This document shows, one piece after another, positions 8,335 through 18,275 of a stretch of DNA of 33,434 nucleotides (positions within the stretch are counted from its first letter, which is position 1; each line of letters begins with the position of its first letter). Made by a program: the position numbers and the translations under genes. The stretch is from Rickettsia typhi (GTDB lineage: Bacteria; Pseudomonadota; Alphaproteobacteria; Rickettsiales; Deianiraeaceae): assembly GCA_945876965.1 (NCBI GenBank), contig CAMCQG010000014.1, positions 1-33,434 on the forward strand, read 5' to 3'. A model generated the notes under the pieces. That model was given only the letters and a program-made list of their open reading frames with translations. It was not told the origin of the DNA and ran no database searches.

Positions 8335-9138
8335 ATGAACAAAATAATAAATTTTTGTAAAGAACATCTGGTTTTTTATCTTTCTATTATTGGCAACATT
8401 ACCGTTGAAATTCTTGAATCTTTTGGCAAACTATGCTTGTTCGTATATAGTGCAATTTCTAGTGTTTTTAGTAGACCTTTTTATTTAAAAAATACAACAA
8501 ATGTTTTTTTGTATTCTCTAATTAGGGGTTTGCCAATTGTGGGGTTAGCAGGTTTTTTTGTTGGTGCAGTAATTGCTTTGCAAAGTTATAACGGATTTTC
8601 TCGAATGAACGCACAAGATTCTATTCCCATTATTATTGCAATATCTTTTGCTCGTGAACTTGGGCCTGTTGTGGCGGGTTTTACAATGTGTGGATCGATT
8701 GGTGCATCAATGGCTTCTGAGCTATCTGGAATGGTTGTGAATAATCAAATTAGTGCTATGCGGACGCTTTTGGTTAATCCTTTTAAATTTTTGATTGTTC
8801 CTAATATTTTGGCATCAATTTTGGTTATGCCAATTTTGGCGTTTATTACAGATGTTATTGGGCTTTTTGGGGGGTTTATAATTTGCGTTTATGTTTTGGA
8901 TTTTTCGGCAATTCATTATATAAATAGTGCATTTAGTTTGCTTACGGTTTGGGATGTTTGTTCTGGGTTGTTTAAATCTGTGTTTTTTGGATTAGTTATG
9001 TCGGTTTTATCATGCTATTTTGGATATCATTCCGAGCGAGATGCACTTGGAATTGGCAAAGCAACAATTAGTGCCGTTACAACATCTGGTGCCGCAATTT
9101 TGTTTATAAATTATTTATTAACAGCAATTTTATTTTGA
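8335..9138 (+). CDS. mlaE: MlaE-family ABC transporter permease (phospholipid/outer-membrane lipid asymmetry)
   Basis: 267 residues with about five membrane helices. The family signature is clear: FARELGPVVAGFTMCGSIGA followed by SMASELSGM and QISAMRTLLVNP. It is the inner-membrane permease that works with the ATPase MlaF and the MCE protein MlaD to move phospholipids between membranes. Normally the mlaF ATPase gene is adjacent; here the next gene is a restriction-modification enzyme whose TTG start overlaps the mlaE stop (TTGA), so the partners must be elsewhere. It probably shares a transcript with yidC, 6 bases upstream. Confidence 0.93.
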   Translation: MNKIINFCKEHLVFYLSIIGNITVEILESFGKLCLFVYSAISSVFSRPFYLKNTTNVFLYSLIRGLPIVGLAGFFVGAVIALQSYNGFSRMNAQDSIPIIIAISFARELGPVVAGFTMCGSIGASMASELSGMVVNNQISAMRTLLVNPFKFLIVPNILASILVMPILAFITDVIGLFGGFIICVYVLDFSAIHYINSAFSLLTVWDVCSGLFKSVFFGLVMSVLSCYFGYHSERDALGIGKATISAVTTSGAAILFINYLLTAILF

Positions 9139-12100
9139 ATATTTTAACACAATTTGATATTTATATCAAAGAAATTGCCAAAGTAAAAGATGAGCTTGAA
9201 CACTCGGGCAGAACTTATTTGCAAAATTTATTGGAGAAATTTGCAGAAAAAACAAAGGTTACTCACGAGCCAAAGCGAGATAAAAATGGCAAGGGGGCAC
9301 CTGATTTTAAATTTGTTTTAAACGGAACTGATATTGGCTTTTTAGAAAATAAAAAAATTGGCGAAAATTTAGATGAGGTTTTAAAATCAAAGCAAATTGA
9401 AAAATATAAAACGCTAACGGATAATCTAATTTTGACGGATTATCTGCGTTGGATTTGGATTTATAAAGATGAGGTTATTGCTGATGAAAAGTTGTGTGGC
9501 AATGATTTTATTTTGAACAATGAAAACTGCGAAAAAGTTGCTAAAATTATTACTAATTTTTTGGCACAAAAACCACAAAAAATTGGCAAAATTGATTCGT
9601 TAGCAGTAGCTTTGGCACGGCCTGCAGTTTATATAAAAGATGGAATTGAAGAGGAGTTGAAAAATCAAATTATAGAAAAATCTGGGCAATTATGGTCTAT
9701 TTATCAGACTTTTAGAGGCAATTTGATTAAAGATTTGTCGGTTGAAGAATTTAGCGACAGTTTTACTCAAACCCTTGTTTATAGTTTGTTTATTGCAAAG
9801 CTAGAAAATATATCTGGCATGTTGCTTACGGTTTATAATATAGACGAGTTTTTTCCGTCATCGTTTGCATTAGTCAAAGATTTGCTATCGTTTGTAGGTC
9901 AAGTAAAACAAGAAAAATACAAGGATATTGCTCCATTTATTGAGCGGTTATTGCATATTGTCAACAATATTGATAGTGCGGCAATTGGGGTAAATTTGAG
10001 CTTTAAAAACAACGGCGAAAAAGATCCTTATATCTATTTTTATGAGGATTTTCTTGCAGAATACGATAAAAACGCCAAGGTTGATAGAGGGGTTTATTAC
10101 ACACCGCCCGAGGTTGTAACTTTTATTGTTCGCACACTTGACGATGTGTTAAAAAATGAATTTGCAATGGAAGACGGGCTAGGCACAATTGGCATTGAAG
10201 TGCTTGATTTTGCTTGCGGAACTGGGACTTTTTTGCTTGAATTATACAAACAAGTTTTGGGGCGAATTCCAGATAAAAAACTGGGCGAAAATAGTAAAGA
10301 AGGCACGATTATAAATCATTTATTGCAAAAAGTCTACGGTTTTGAGTTGATGATTGCGCCATATGCGATTGCACATTTAAAGCTTAGTCAATATTTAAAA
10401 CAAGAGGGTTTTAATTTTAAAAAGCCAATTCAAAAAGGCTTGGCACAAGACAAAAAACGAGACGAATATTTTTATAGAATACCTGTTTTTTTGACAAATA
10501 CGCTAGAAAATTTAGATTGGGAATATAAGCAAAAACGAGGTAATCAAGTGACTTTGCCATTTTTTTCGTTTATAGAAGAGGTTGCAAAAGAGGGTGCAAA
10601 GGCTCAAAAAATAAAGGATAGCAAAAATGTTTTTGTGGTTATGGGCAACCCACCATACAACGGAACCTCAATGAATCACAGCGATTATATTACCAATTTA
10701 ATGCAAGATTATTTTGCAATTGATGGTGTTAAAATGATAGAAAAACAAAAAAGAGCTGTAAATGATGATTATGTAAAATTTATCCGTTTTGCCGAGGATA
10801 AAATTGCAAAACACCCACACGGCGGGGTTGTGGGAGTAATTACTCCGCACGGATTTTTAGATAATCCGACTTTTAGGGCGATGAGGTATCATTTGATGCA
10901 AACTTTTGACAAGATGTATTTTGTTGATTTGCACGGAAATACTCGCAAAAAAGAGGTTGATTTGGAAGGCGGAAAAGACGAAAATATTTTTGATATTATG
11001 CAAGGGGTTTGTATTAGCATTTTTGTTAAGACTCAAACCTCTCCACTTGCGGGGGAGGTTGCCTTTGCAGAAGGCGGTGGGGGGTCTAAATGCAAAATAT
11101 ACACCCTTGATATTTATGGCAAAAGAAAGCAAAAAAACGAACAACTTTTAAACAGCAATATCGACGATTATGAAAAAGTGAATCTTGGTTGGCAAGAGGT
11201 AAATCCAGTTGCTCCGTTTTATTTGTTTAAAAAACAAGACGAAGATTTGGAATACAATAAATATATAGGATTAAACGAAATATTTATTCAATACGGATCA
11301 AGCGTTGTTACGGCAAGAGATGATTTTACGATATCGGATAATGAAGAAATTTTATCAAAAAGAATTAAAAATTTTACAGAAATAAGCAATGAAGAGGCAA
11401 GAGACAAATATAATTTAGGAGAAGATTCTGATGGCTGGTCTGTTGATTTAGCTAAAAAAGATTTATTGTTTAATAAAGGAAAAAATATTTTAATTAATTA
11501 TAGACCTTTTGATACAAAATATACATATTATACAGGCATATCAAATGGATTTCATTCACGACCATCTAAAAAAAATATGCAACATTTTATGCATGATAAT
11601 ATTGGTTTAAATTTTATTCGTCGTATTAAAACTGGCAACAATTTAGGTGTTTTTATTACAGATAAAATTTGCGATGACGCTTTGGCTGGTATGAGCACAA
11701 CTGTAACTGCACCGCTTTATTTATATGATGATTTTGGGCAAAAAACACCAAATTTTAAACCAGAGTTTCTTGCGACTATTCATAACAAGGGGTTTAAACC
11801 CCTTGTTTCAACAATGACAGGCCATATAAAAGCAGAGCAAATTTTGAGCTATATCTATGCAGTTTTGCACTCGCAAAATTACCGCACAAAATATCTTGAA
11901 TTTTTAAAAATAGATTTTGCAAGAATACCATTTAATATTGACATTGAAACCTTTGAAAAACTGGGCAATTTGGGGCAGAAATTAATTGATTTGCATTTGC
12001 TAAAAACAATACCAAATACAAAATTTGGCGAAGCAGAATGGGATGAAGAAAGAGGTGAGAAAAATTATATCGTTGAAAAAATTTATCACGAAAATGATAG

Positions 12101-12311
12101 ACTTTATTTTAACAAAAGCTGTTATTTTGCAAATGTTTCAAGCGATGTTTGGCAGTTTAAAATTGGCGGATATCAAGTTTTAGATAAATATTTAAAATCT
12201 CGCAAAGGTTTAAATATTTTTGATAATTTACAACACATAACAAATATTGTTAATGTTTTGGCAAAAACAATTGAAATTATGCAAAAAATTGATTCCGTAA
12301 TTAAATTATAA
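9135..12311 (+). CDS. Single-chain type IIG-like restriction-modification enzyme (nuclease + adenine methyltransferase + recognition domain)
   Basis: 1058 residues. The N-terminal PD-(D/E)xK nuclease has P56-D57 in GAPDFKF and E71-x-K73 in FLENKKIG. A helical region follows. The N6-adenine methyltransferase has YYTPPEVVTFIV, the SAM-binding motif DFACGTGTF (about 357-365) and the catalytic NPPY at 505-508. The C-terminal third (about 705-857) holds a target-recognition region, then a conserved C-terminal block. There is no helicase, so it is type IIG-like, not type ISP. It would methylate its own site and cut unmodified DNA. The TTG start overlaps the mlaE stop. A palindromic element is embedded in frame at 11036-11085 (residues TSPLAGEVAFAEGGGGS), and a perfect palindrome sits at 11784-11807. 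From NPPY onward it is strongly similar to the next gene except in the recognition centre. The start could also lie slightly downstream. Confidence 0.88.
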   Translation: MNILTQFDIYIKEIAKVKDELEHSGRTYLQNLLEKFAEKTKVTHEPKRDKNGKGAPDFKFVLNGTDIGFLENKKIGENLDEVLKSKQIEKYKTLTDNLILTDYLRWIWIYKDEVIADEKLCGNDFILNNENCEKVAKIITNFLAQKPQKIGKIDSLAVALARPAVYIKDGIEEELKNQIIEKSGQLWSIYQTFRGNLIKDLSVEEFSDSFTQTLVYSLFIAKLENISGMLLTVYNIDEFFPSSFALVKDLLSFVGQVKQEKYKDIAPFIERLLHIVNNIDSAAIGVNLSFKNNGEKDPYIYFYEDFLAEYDKNAKVDRGVYYTPPEVVTFIVRTLDDVLKNEFAMEDGLGTIGIEVLDFACGTGTFLLELYKQVLGRIPDKKLGENSKEGTIINHLLQKVYGFELMIAPYAIAHLKLSQYLKQEGFNFKKPIQKGLAQDKKRDEYFYRIPVFLTNTLENLDWEYKQKRGNQVTLPFFSFIEEVAKEGAKAQKIKDSKNVFVVMGNPPYNGTSMNHSDYITNLMQDYFAIDGVKMIEKQKRAVNDDYVKFIRFAEDKIAKHPHGGVVGVITPHGFLDNPTFRAMRYHLMQTFDKMYFVDLHGNTRKKEVDLEGGKDENIFDIMQGVCISIFVKTQTSPLAGEVAFAEGGGGSKCKIYTLDIYGKRKQKNEQLLNSNIDDYEKVNLGWQEVNPVAPFYLFKKQDEDLEYNKYIGLNEIFIQYGSSVVTARDDFTISDNEEILSKRIKNFTEISNEEARDKYNLGEDSDGWSVDLAKKDLLFNKGKNILINYRPFDTKYTYYTGISNGFHSRPSKKNMQHFMHDNIGLNFIRRIKTGNNLGVFITDKICDDALAGMSTTVTAPLYLYDDFGQKTPNFKPEFLATIHNKGFKPLVSTMTGHIKAEQILSYIYAVLHSQNYRTKYLEFLKIDFARIPFNIDIETFEKLGNLGQKLIDLHLLKTIPNTKFGEAEWDEERGEKNYIVEKIYHENDRLYFNKSCYFANVSSDVWQFKIGGYQVLDKYLKSRKGLNIFDNLQHITNIVNVLAKTIEIMQKIDSVIKL
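10645..11032 (+). repeat. Direct repeat, copy 1 (shared with 12647-13035)
   Basis: The stretch from the NPPY codons onward is nearly identical at the DNA level to 12647-13035; the first 80 or so bases match without visible differences. Upstream of NPPY the two genes show no such similarity, so the boundary is abrupt. Confidence 0.9.
11036..11085. repeat. In-frame palindromic element inside the type IIG gene (short copy)
   Basis: Two adjacent hairpins: AACCTCTCC/GGGGAGGTT (11036-11060) and GCCTT/AAGGC (11061-11075), then GGTGGGG. It is GC-rich in an AT-rich gene, and the frame is kept. The paralogue carries a longer element at the same protein position. Confidence 0.8.
11784..11807. repeat. 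24-bp perfect palindrome
   Basis: The centre AAGGGGTTTAAACCCCTT (11787-11804) is a perfect palindrome, and three further bases on each side also pair. It lies inside the type IIG gene after the recognition region, exactly where the paralogue carries two palindromic elements (13788-13914). Confidence 0.85.
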
Positions 12312-12344
12312 AAACAAAGGCATTGTTTTAATTCAAAAAAAGCA

Positions 12345-14411
12345 GTGCAAAACAAGAAAAAATTGCTCGGTCAATATTTTACCCCACAATATATTGTAGA
12401 ATATATTTGCAAAAATACTATCAATGAAGCTAGAAAAATCAATAAAAATAAGCTAAACATTTTAGAGCCATCTTGTGGAGAAGGAATTTTTTTAGAAGAA
12501 TTGAAAAAATATGACAATATTAATGTTTTTGCTATAGAAATTGATAAAGAATTGGTTAATATTTGCAAAAATAAGGGATTTAATGTTGAGCGCGGCAACA
12601 CTTTAGAAAATAAAATTTATAACAACATTGATTTTGATGTGATAGTTGGCAACCCACCATACAACGGAACCTCAATGAATCACAGCGATTATATTACCAA
12701 TTTAATGCAAGATTATTTTGCAATTGATGGGATAAAAATGAAAGAACAAAATTCAAAATGGGTCAACGACGATTATGTAAAATTTATCCGTTTTGCCGAG
12801 GATAAAATTGCAAAACACCCTCACGGCGGGGTTGTGGGGGTAATTACTCCGCACGGATTTTTAGATAACCCGACTTTTAGGGCGATGAGGTATCATTTGA
12901 TGCAAACTTTTGACAAGATGTATTTTGTTGATTTGCACGGCAATACTCGCAAAAAAGAAACAGATTTGGAAGGCGGCAAAGACGAAAATATTTTTGATAT
13001 TATGCAGGGGGTTTGTATTTCTATTTTTGTTAAAACAGAAAATTCCCCACCGCCTTCCGGCAACCTCCCCGTAAACGGAGAGGTTTTTGCGATACAACGA
13101 AACCTCTCCGCAGGCGGGGAGGTTGCCAGCGGCGGTGGGGAGAATAATAAATGCAAAATATACACCCTTGATATTTATGGCAAAAGAAAGCAAAAAAATA
13201 TGCAACTTTTAAACAGCAATATCGATGATTGTGAAAAAGTGGATATGGGTTGGCAAGAGGTAAATCCTGTTGCTCCGTTTTATTTGTTTAAAAAACAAGA
13301 CGAAGATTTGAGAAAAGAATATGATAAATTTGTTAGTTTGGAGGATATTTTTAATGTTAAAAATGTAGGAATTGTAACAGGAAAAGACGACAAAGTTATT
13401 GCATTTAGCAAAAATGAATTAATTAATAAAATACGCACAAATTTTAATGTGGAAGCACAAAATGATAAAATAAAAAAAATAAATTATAGAACTTTTGATG
13501 AAAGGTTTGTTTATTATTGTTTAGAAACAAAAGGCTTGATTGAGAGGAGCAGAAAAGATGTTATGAGACATTTTTTGGATAGAGAAAATATGGGTTTAGT
13601 TTTTTGCAGAAGAACTGTTGGTAGCTTTGAACATTGTTTTGTAAATAATATTTTGATGGAGGCTTGTTTTATATCAAATCGCGGAAATGAAATAAATTAT
13701 ATTGCGCCGCTATATTTATATGATGATTTTGGGCAAAAAACACCAAATTTTAAACCAGAGTTTTTAAATAAAATAAATAATCTTTTTAACTCCACCCTTG
13801 AGGGGGAGTCAGATTTATGTAATAAATCTGGTGGGGGGTTAAATAATGTTGATACCACAAAACCCCTCCCCGATTTTGTAAAACAAAATACGACCCTCCC
13901 TCAAGGGGTGGGTTATAGACCTAGCCCAGAGCAGATTTTAGGTTATATTTATGCAATATTACATTCGCAAAATTACCGCACAAAATATTTAGAATTTTTA
14001 AAAATAGATTTTGCAAGAATACCATTTGGTGTTGATATTGAAACCTTTGAAAAACTGGGCAATTTGGGTCAAGAATTAATTGATTTACATTTGTTAAAAA
14101 CGATACCAAATACAAAATTTGGCGAGGCAGAATGGGATGAAATTCGTGGTGAGAAAAATTATATAATGGAAAAAGTTAGCTATGATAAAGCAACCAAAAG
14201 ATTATATTTTAATGCAAGTTGCTATTTTTCAAATGTTTCGCCAGAAGTTTTTGAATTTAAAATTGGCGGTTATCAAGTTTTAGATAAATATTTAAAAAGC
14301 CGCAAAGGTTTAAATATTTTTGATGATTTATCTAATATACAAAAAATAATAAAATCTCTGCAATCAACAATTGAAATTATGCAAAAAATTGATTTATCTA
14401 TTGCATTTTAA
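12345..14411 (+). CDS. Chimeric adenine DNA methyltransferase-specificity protein, paralogue of the preceding type IIG enzyme, no nuclease domain
   Basis: 688 residues, GTG start, 34 bases after the previous gene. The N-terminal 100 residues are a different Eco57I-type methyltransferase front end: LLGQYFTPQYIVEYI (about 7-21), SAM motif ILEPSCGEGIFL (about 39-50), and an acidic AIEID motif. At NPPY (about residue 102) it switches into sequence nearly identical to the type IIG gene. The recognition centre (about 323-454, bases 13315-13705) is again unlike the neighbour's, and the C-terminal block is again alike. No PD-(D/E)xK domain is present, so alone it could only methylate. It carries in-frame palindromic elements at 13044-13141 and 13788-13914. 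It may be a solitary methyltransferase, a specificity reserve for the neighbour, or a decaying copy; the intact frame and SAM and NPPY motifs argue for function. Confidence 0.85.
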   Translation: MQNKKKLLGQYFTPQYIVEYICKNTINEARKINKNKLNILEPSCGEGIFLEELKKYDNINVFAIEIDKELVNICKNKGFNVERGNTLENKIYNNIDFDVIVGNPPYNGTSMNHSDYITNLMQDYFAIDGIKMKEQNSKWVNDDYVKFIRFAEDKIAKHPHGGVVGVITPHGFLDNPTFRAMRYHLMQTFDKMYFVDLHGNTRKKETDLEGGKDENIFDIMQGVCISIFVKTENSPPPSGNLPVNGEVFAIQRNLSAGGEVASGGGENNKCKIYTLDIYGKRKQKNMQLLNSNIDDCEKVDMGWQEVNPVAPFYLFKKQDEDLRKEYDKFVSLEDIFNVKNVGIVTGKDDKVIAFSKNELINKIRTNFNVEAQNDKIKKINYRTFDERFVYYCLETKGLIERSRKDVMRHFLDRENMGLVFCRRTVGSFEHCFVNNILMEACFISNRGNEINYIAPLYLYDDFGQKTPNFKPEFLNKINNLFNSTLEGESDLCNKSGGGLNNVDTTKPLPDFVKQNTTLPQGVGYRPSPEQILGYIYAILHSQNYRTKYLEFLKIDFARIPFGVDIETFEKLGNLGQELIDLHLLKTIPNTKFGEAEWDEIRGEKNYIMEKVSYDKATKRLYFNASCYFSNVSPEVFEFKIGGYQVLDKYLKSRKGLNIFDDLSNIQKIIKSLQSTIEIMQKIDLSIAF
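12647..13035 (+). repeat. Direct repeat, copy 2 (shared with 10645-11032)
   Basis: Nearly identical to copy 1, with scattered silent and a few coding changes. The largest difference is a short block around 12735-12770. Further blocks shared by the two genes are about 11095-11230 with 13150-13290, 11705-11765 with 13705-13765, and 11835-12215 with 13925-14315. Confidence 0.9.
13044..13141. repeat. In-frame palindromic element inside the methyltransferase gene (long copy)
   Basis: The outer inverted repeats TCCCCACCGCC and GGCGGTGGGGA (11 bp, perfect) enclose nested inverted repeats, including GGCAACCTCCCCG near 13059-13071 and its exact complement CGGGGAGGTTGCC near 13115-13127. It is read in frame as a Pro/Gly/Ser-rich insert (SPPPSGNLPVNGEV and so on) just before the conserved CKIYTLDIYGKR segment. 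Confidence 0.85.
13788..13841. repeat. In-frame palindromic element, reverse-oriented half copy
   Basis: Hairpins ACTCC-CCC/GGG-GGAGT and CAGATTTAT-GTA-ATAAATCTG, then GGTGGGGGGTT. Read on the minus strand it begins AACCCCCCACC and follows the same order of parts as the intergenic copies at 28431 and 32028. Confidence 0.75.
13861..13914. repeat. In-frame palindromic element, forward half copy
   Basis: Begins AACCCCTCCCC, with a hairpin ATTTTGT-AAA-ACAAAAT, then CCCTCC and GGGGTGGGTT. Together with 13788-13841 it forms two outward-paired half copies that add a non-conserved insert of about 40 residues to the protein while keeping the frame. Confidence 0.7.
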
Positions 14412-15863
<1,452 letters not shown>

Positions 15864-15872
15864 TTTTTAGAT

Positions 15873-18158
15873 ATGAATAATTTGGTAGAGCAACAAACAG
15901 AATGGATTATTAATAATATTTTAGTGAACAAAGGCTGGATTGTTGACAATAATCCTAATAAAAATGTATTTTTTCAGGCTCCACCATTTGAGGAACAAAA
16001 GGCAAAATTAAATGGCAAAAGACCTGATTATATTTTATACCAAACTGGCACAAAAACGCCAATTGCAATTATTGAAGCTAAAAAAGGTGGTGAAAATTTA
16101 GATAAAGCACTAGATCAAGCAACCGAATACGCTAATTTATTGGGGTGCAAAGTTGTTTTTGCAATAAATAATACTTATTGTATAACAAAGTTTGTGCCAA
16201 ATGGCAAAGAATTAATTTTGAATAGAAACGAAGTTACAAAACTTTTAACAGAACATGAAATATTAACTTTTATAGAAAAAAATAGCAATGATGTTTGCAC
16301 AATTCCAGAAGAAATTTTGATTGGCAGAGATAAGCTAATTAGCGTTTTTAAAAATCTAAATGATGTTTTACGAAGTGAAGGTTTGCGAGCTGGAATGGAA
16401 AGATTTAGTGAATTTGCAAATATTTTGTTTTTAAAATTAATTAGTGAAAATGGTAGAAAACCTTGGTGGAATAATATAAAAAAACAATCTAACGAAGATT
16501 TACTTGGATATATAAATAAAATTGTAATTGATGAGGTGCAAAAAGAATATGGCGGTGAAGTTTTTTTGCCATTGCAAATTGCAAATCCAATAAATTTAAG
16601 AACCGTTATAGATAAATTGGATCCAATTGCCTTAACAAACATAGATTTTGATGTAAAAGGTGAGGCTTTTGAACATTTTTTGGAGCAAACAACTTCAACC
16701 GAAAATGATTTAGGCGAATATTTTACTCCTAGACATATTGTAAAATTTATTGTCAATTTAGTTGATCCAAAATTTAAAGAAACAGTTTATGATCCTTTTT
16801 GTGGAACAGGCGGATTTTTAACCGAAAGTTTTAAATATATCAAAGATAACACAATTATTAAAACGCCAGAAGACGAAGAATTGTTAAAAGAAAAAACAAT
16901 TTATGGCAGAGAAATAACTCTAAATGCACGAATTGCAAAAATGAATATGATTTTGCAAGGTGATGGTCATAGTGGCATAGAAAAAACTGATAGTTTGGCA
17001 AAACCAGTTGAAGGTTTATATGATATTGTTATAACAAATATGCCTTTTTCGTTGCCAACAACTCATTCAAATTTATATGAAAATAGTTTGGCAAAAAACA
17101 ATGGTGATTCGGTTTGTGTTTTGCATTGTTTTAAAAGTTTAAAGGTTGGTGGCAGAATGGCTTTGGTTGTGCCTGAAGGTTTTTTATTTCAAAATGAATC
17201 TGAAAAGGTGCGTGAATTTTTGTTAAAACATAGCAAATTACAAGCTGTAATATCATTACCACAGGGTGCATTTTTACCTTATACTGGAGTAAAAACAGAT
17301 GTTTTATATTTTATTAATGCACATTTACCCAATAATCAAAAAGAATATTGGTATTTTGATACAAAAAACATAGGTTTTACATTAGATAACAAGAGAAAAA
17401 AAATTAACGGTGAAAGCGATTTAAGAAAGATAGAAAAAAGCGAACTAATGAAGGTTGATAAAAAACCAGAACTTAGAGAAAATTTGCTTGCACTTGGTTT
17501 TGAGCCTGTTTTGATTGAAAGGATTAAGAAAAATAATTATAATTTAATTGGATCTGTCTATAGGGCTATACAAAAAAATAGTAGCAAATGGGATATGGTT
17601 GCTTTAAAAGATGTTATTTTAGATATCAAAGATGGCGGAACCCCATCCAGAAAACATAAGGATAGTGAAACATATTTTGGTGGCAATATTAATTGGTGTG
17701 TAGTCAAAGATATTAAAGATGAAATATATGAAACAAAAGAAAAATTAACAGATCTTGGTTTAAAAAAATGTTCCTCAAAATTATGGCCAATAGATTCTAT
17801 TATTATATCACTTGGTGCGACAATTGGAAATGTTGGTATTGCAAAAGTTTCAACTGCAACAAAACAGGGATTAAGCGGTATTATTGTTGATAAAAATAAA
17901 ATTTTACCGCAATATCTATGTTTTATATTGCAGTCAAAAAGAGATGAAATAAATGCTATGGCATCTGGTTCTACAATTAAAGAAATTCGCCCCTCTAGAT
18001 TTGCAGAAAAATTTATTTTTCCGTTACCAACAATAACAGAACAGCAAAAAATTATAGATTTTGTTGTCAAAAATAAACGAATTATTTTAGATGCTGAAAA
18101 TTTAATAAATAATACAAAAAAAGAAAATAATAATTTTATATTATCTTTGTGGGAATAA
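15873..18158 (+). CDS. Type I-like nuclease-methyltransferase-specificity fusion (type IIG-like R-M enzyme)
   Basis: 761 residues. Domains in order: an N-terminal HsdR_N-like PD-(D/E)xK nuclease with KRPDYIL (D52) and IIEAKK (E68, K70); an HsdM-type helical domain (SEGLRAGMERFSEFANILFL, about 170-190); a methyltransferase core with GEYFTPRHIVKFIV, SAM motif YDPFCGTGGFL (about 305-315) and catalytic NMPF near 389; and a single HsdS-type recognition domain from about 570 (WDMVALKDVILDIKDGGTPS) to LPTITEQQKII followed by a conserved-type helix. NMPF departs from the canonical NPP[FY] of adenine methyltransferases. No translocase helicase is present. It likely forms dimers to read a bipartite site. 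It starts 9 bases after atpD. Confidence 0.87.
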   Translation: MNNLVEQQTEWIINNILVNKGWIVDNNPNKNVFFQAPPFEEQKAKLNGKRPDYILYQTGTKTPIAIIEAKKGGENLDKALDQATEYANLLGCKVVFAINNTYCITKFVPNGKELILNRNEVTKLLTEHEILTFIEKNSNDVCTIPEEILIGRDKLISVFKNLNDVLRSEGLRAGMERFSEFANILFLKLISENGRKPWWNNIKKQSNEDLLGYINKIVIDEVQKEYGGEVFLPLQIANPINLRTVIDKLDPIALTNIDFDVKGEAFEHFLEQTTSTENDLGEYFTPRHIVKFIVNLVDPKFKETVYDPFCGTGGFLTESFKYIKDNTIIKTPEDEELLKEKTIYGREITLNARIAKMNMILQGDGHSGIEKTDSLAKPVEGLYDIVITNMPFSLPTTHSNLYENSLAKNNGDSVCVLHCFKSLKVGGRMALVVPEGFLFQNESEKVREFLLKHSKLQAVISLPQGAFLPYTGVKTDVLYFINAHLPNNQKEYWYFDTKNIGFTLDNKRKKINGESDLRKIEKSELMKVDKKPELRENLLALGFEPVLIERIKKNNYNLIGSVYRAIQKNSSKWDMVALKDVILDIKDGGTPSRKHKDSETYFGGNINWCVVKDIKDEIYETKEKLTDLGLKKCSSKLWPIDSIIISLGATIGNVGIAKVSTATKQGLSGIIVDKNKILPQYLCFILQSKRDEINAMASGSTIKEIRPSRFAEKFIFPLPTITEQQKIIDFVVKNKRIILDAENLINNTKKENNNFILSLWE

Positions 18159-18213
18159 AAAATTAATATATACCATTATTTATAAGGTAATAAACTATAT
18201 CATTATTCTTAAC

Positions 18214-18242
18214 TTGACTATATTATTTTCTGTTTATATAAC
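18214..18242 (+). promoter_or_regulatory. Putative sigma-70 promoter of valS
   Basis: TTGACT at 18214-18219 and TATAAC at 18237-18242 with a 17-base spacer; the valS ATG is 34 bases downstream of the -10. Confidence 0.5.
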
Positions 18243-18275
18243 ATCAGCATTAAACAACAATAAAAAAATAAAAAT

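Noticed and set aside
9135-12311. Type ISP or type III restriction enzyme
   Set aside because: No SF2 helicase motifs (Walker A, DEAD/DEAH) are present and the protein is about 500 residues too short for type ISP.
12861-13205. Antisense frames across the palindromic element in the methyltransferase gene
   Set aside because: They are open because the element is GC-rich and nearly symmetrical; no independent start signal or domain is seen.
16175-16756. 193-codon antisense frame in the third R-M gene
   Set aside because: It lies fully inside a well-supported coding frame, has a Ser/Phe/Lys-rich composition typical of antisense of AT-rich genes, and has no motif.
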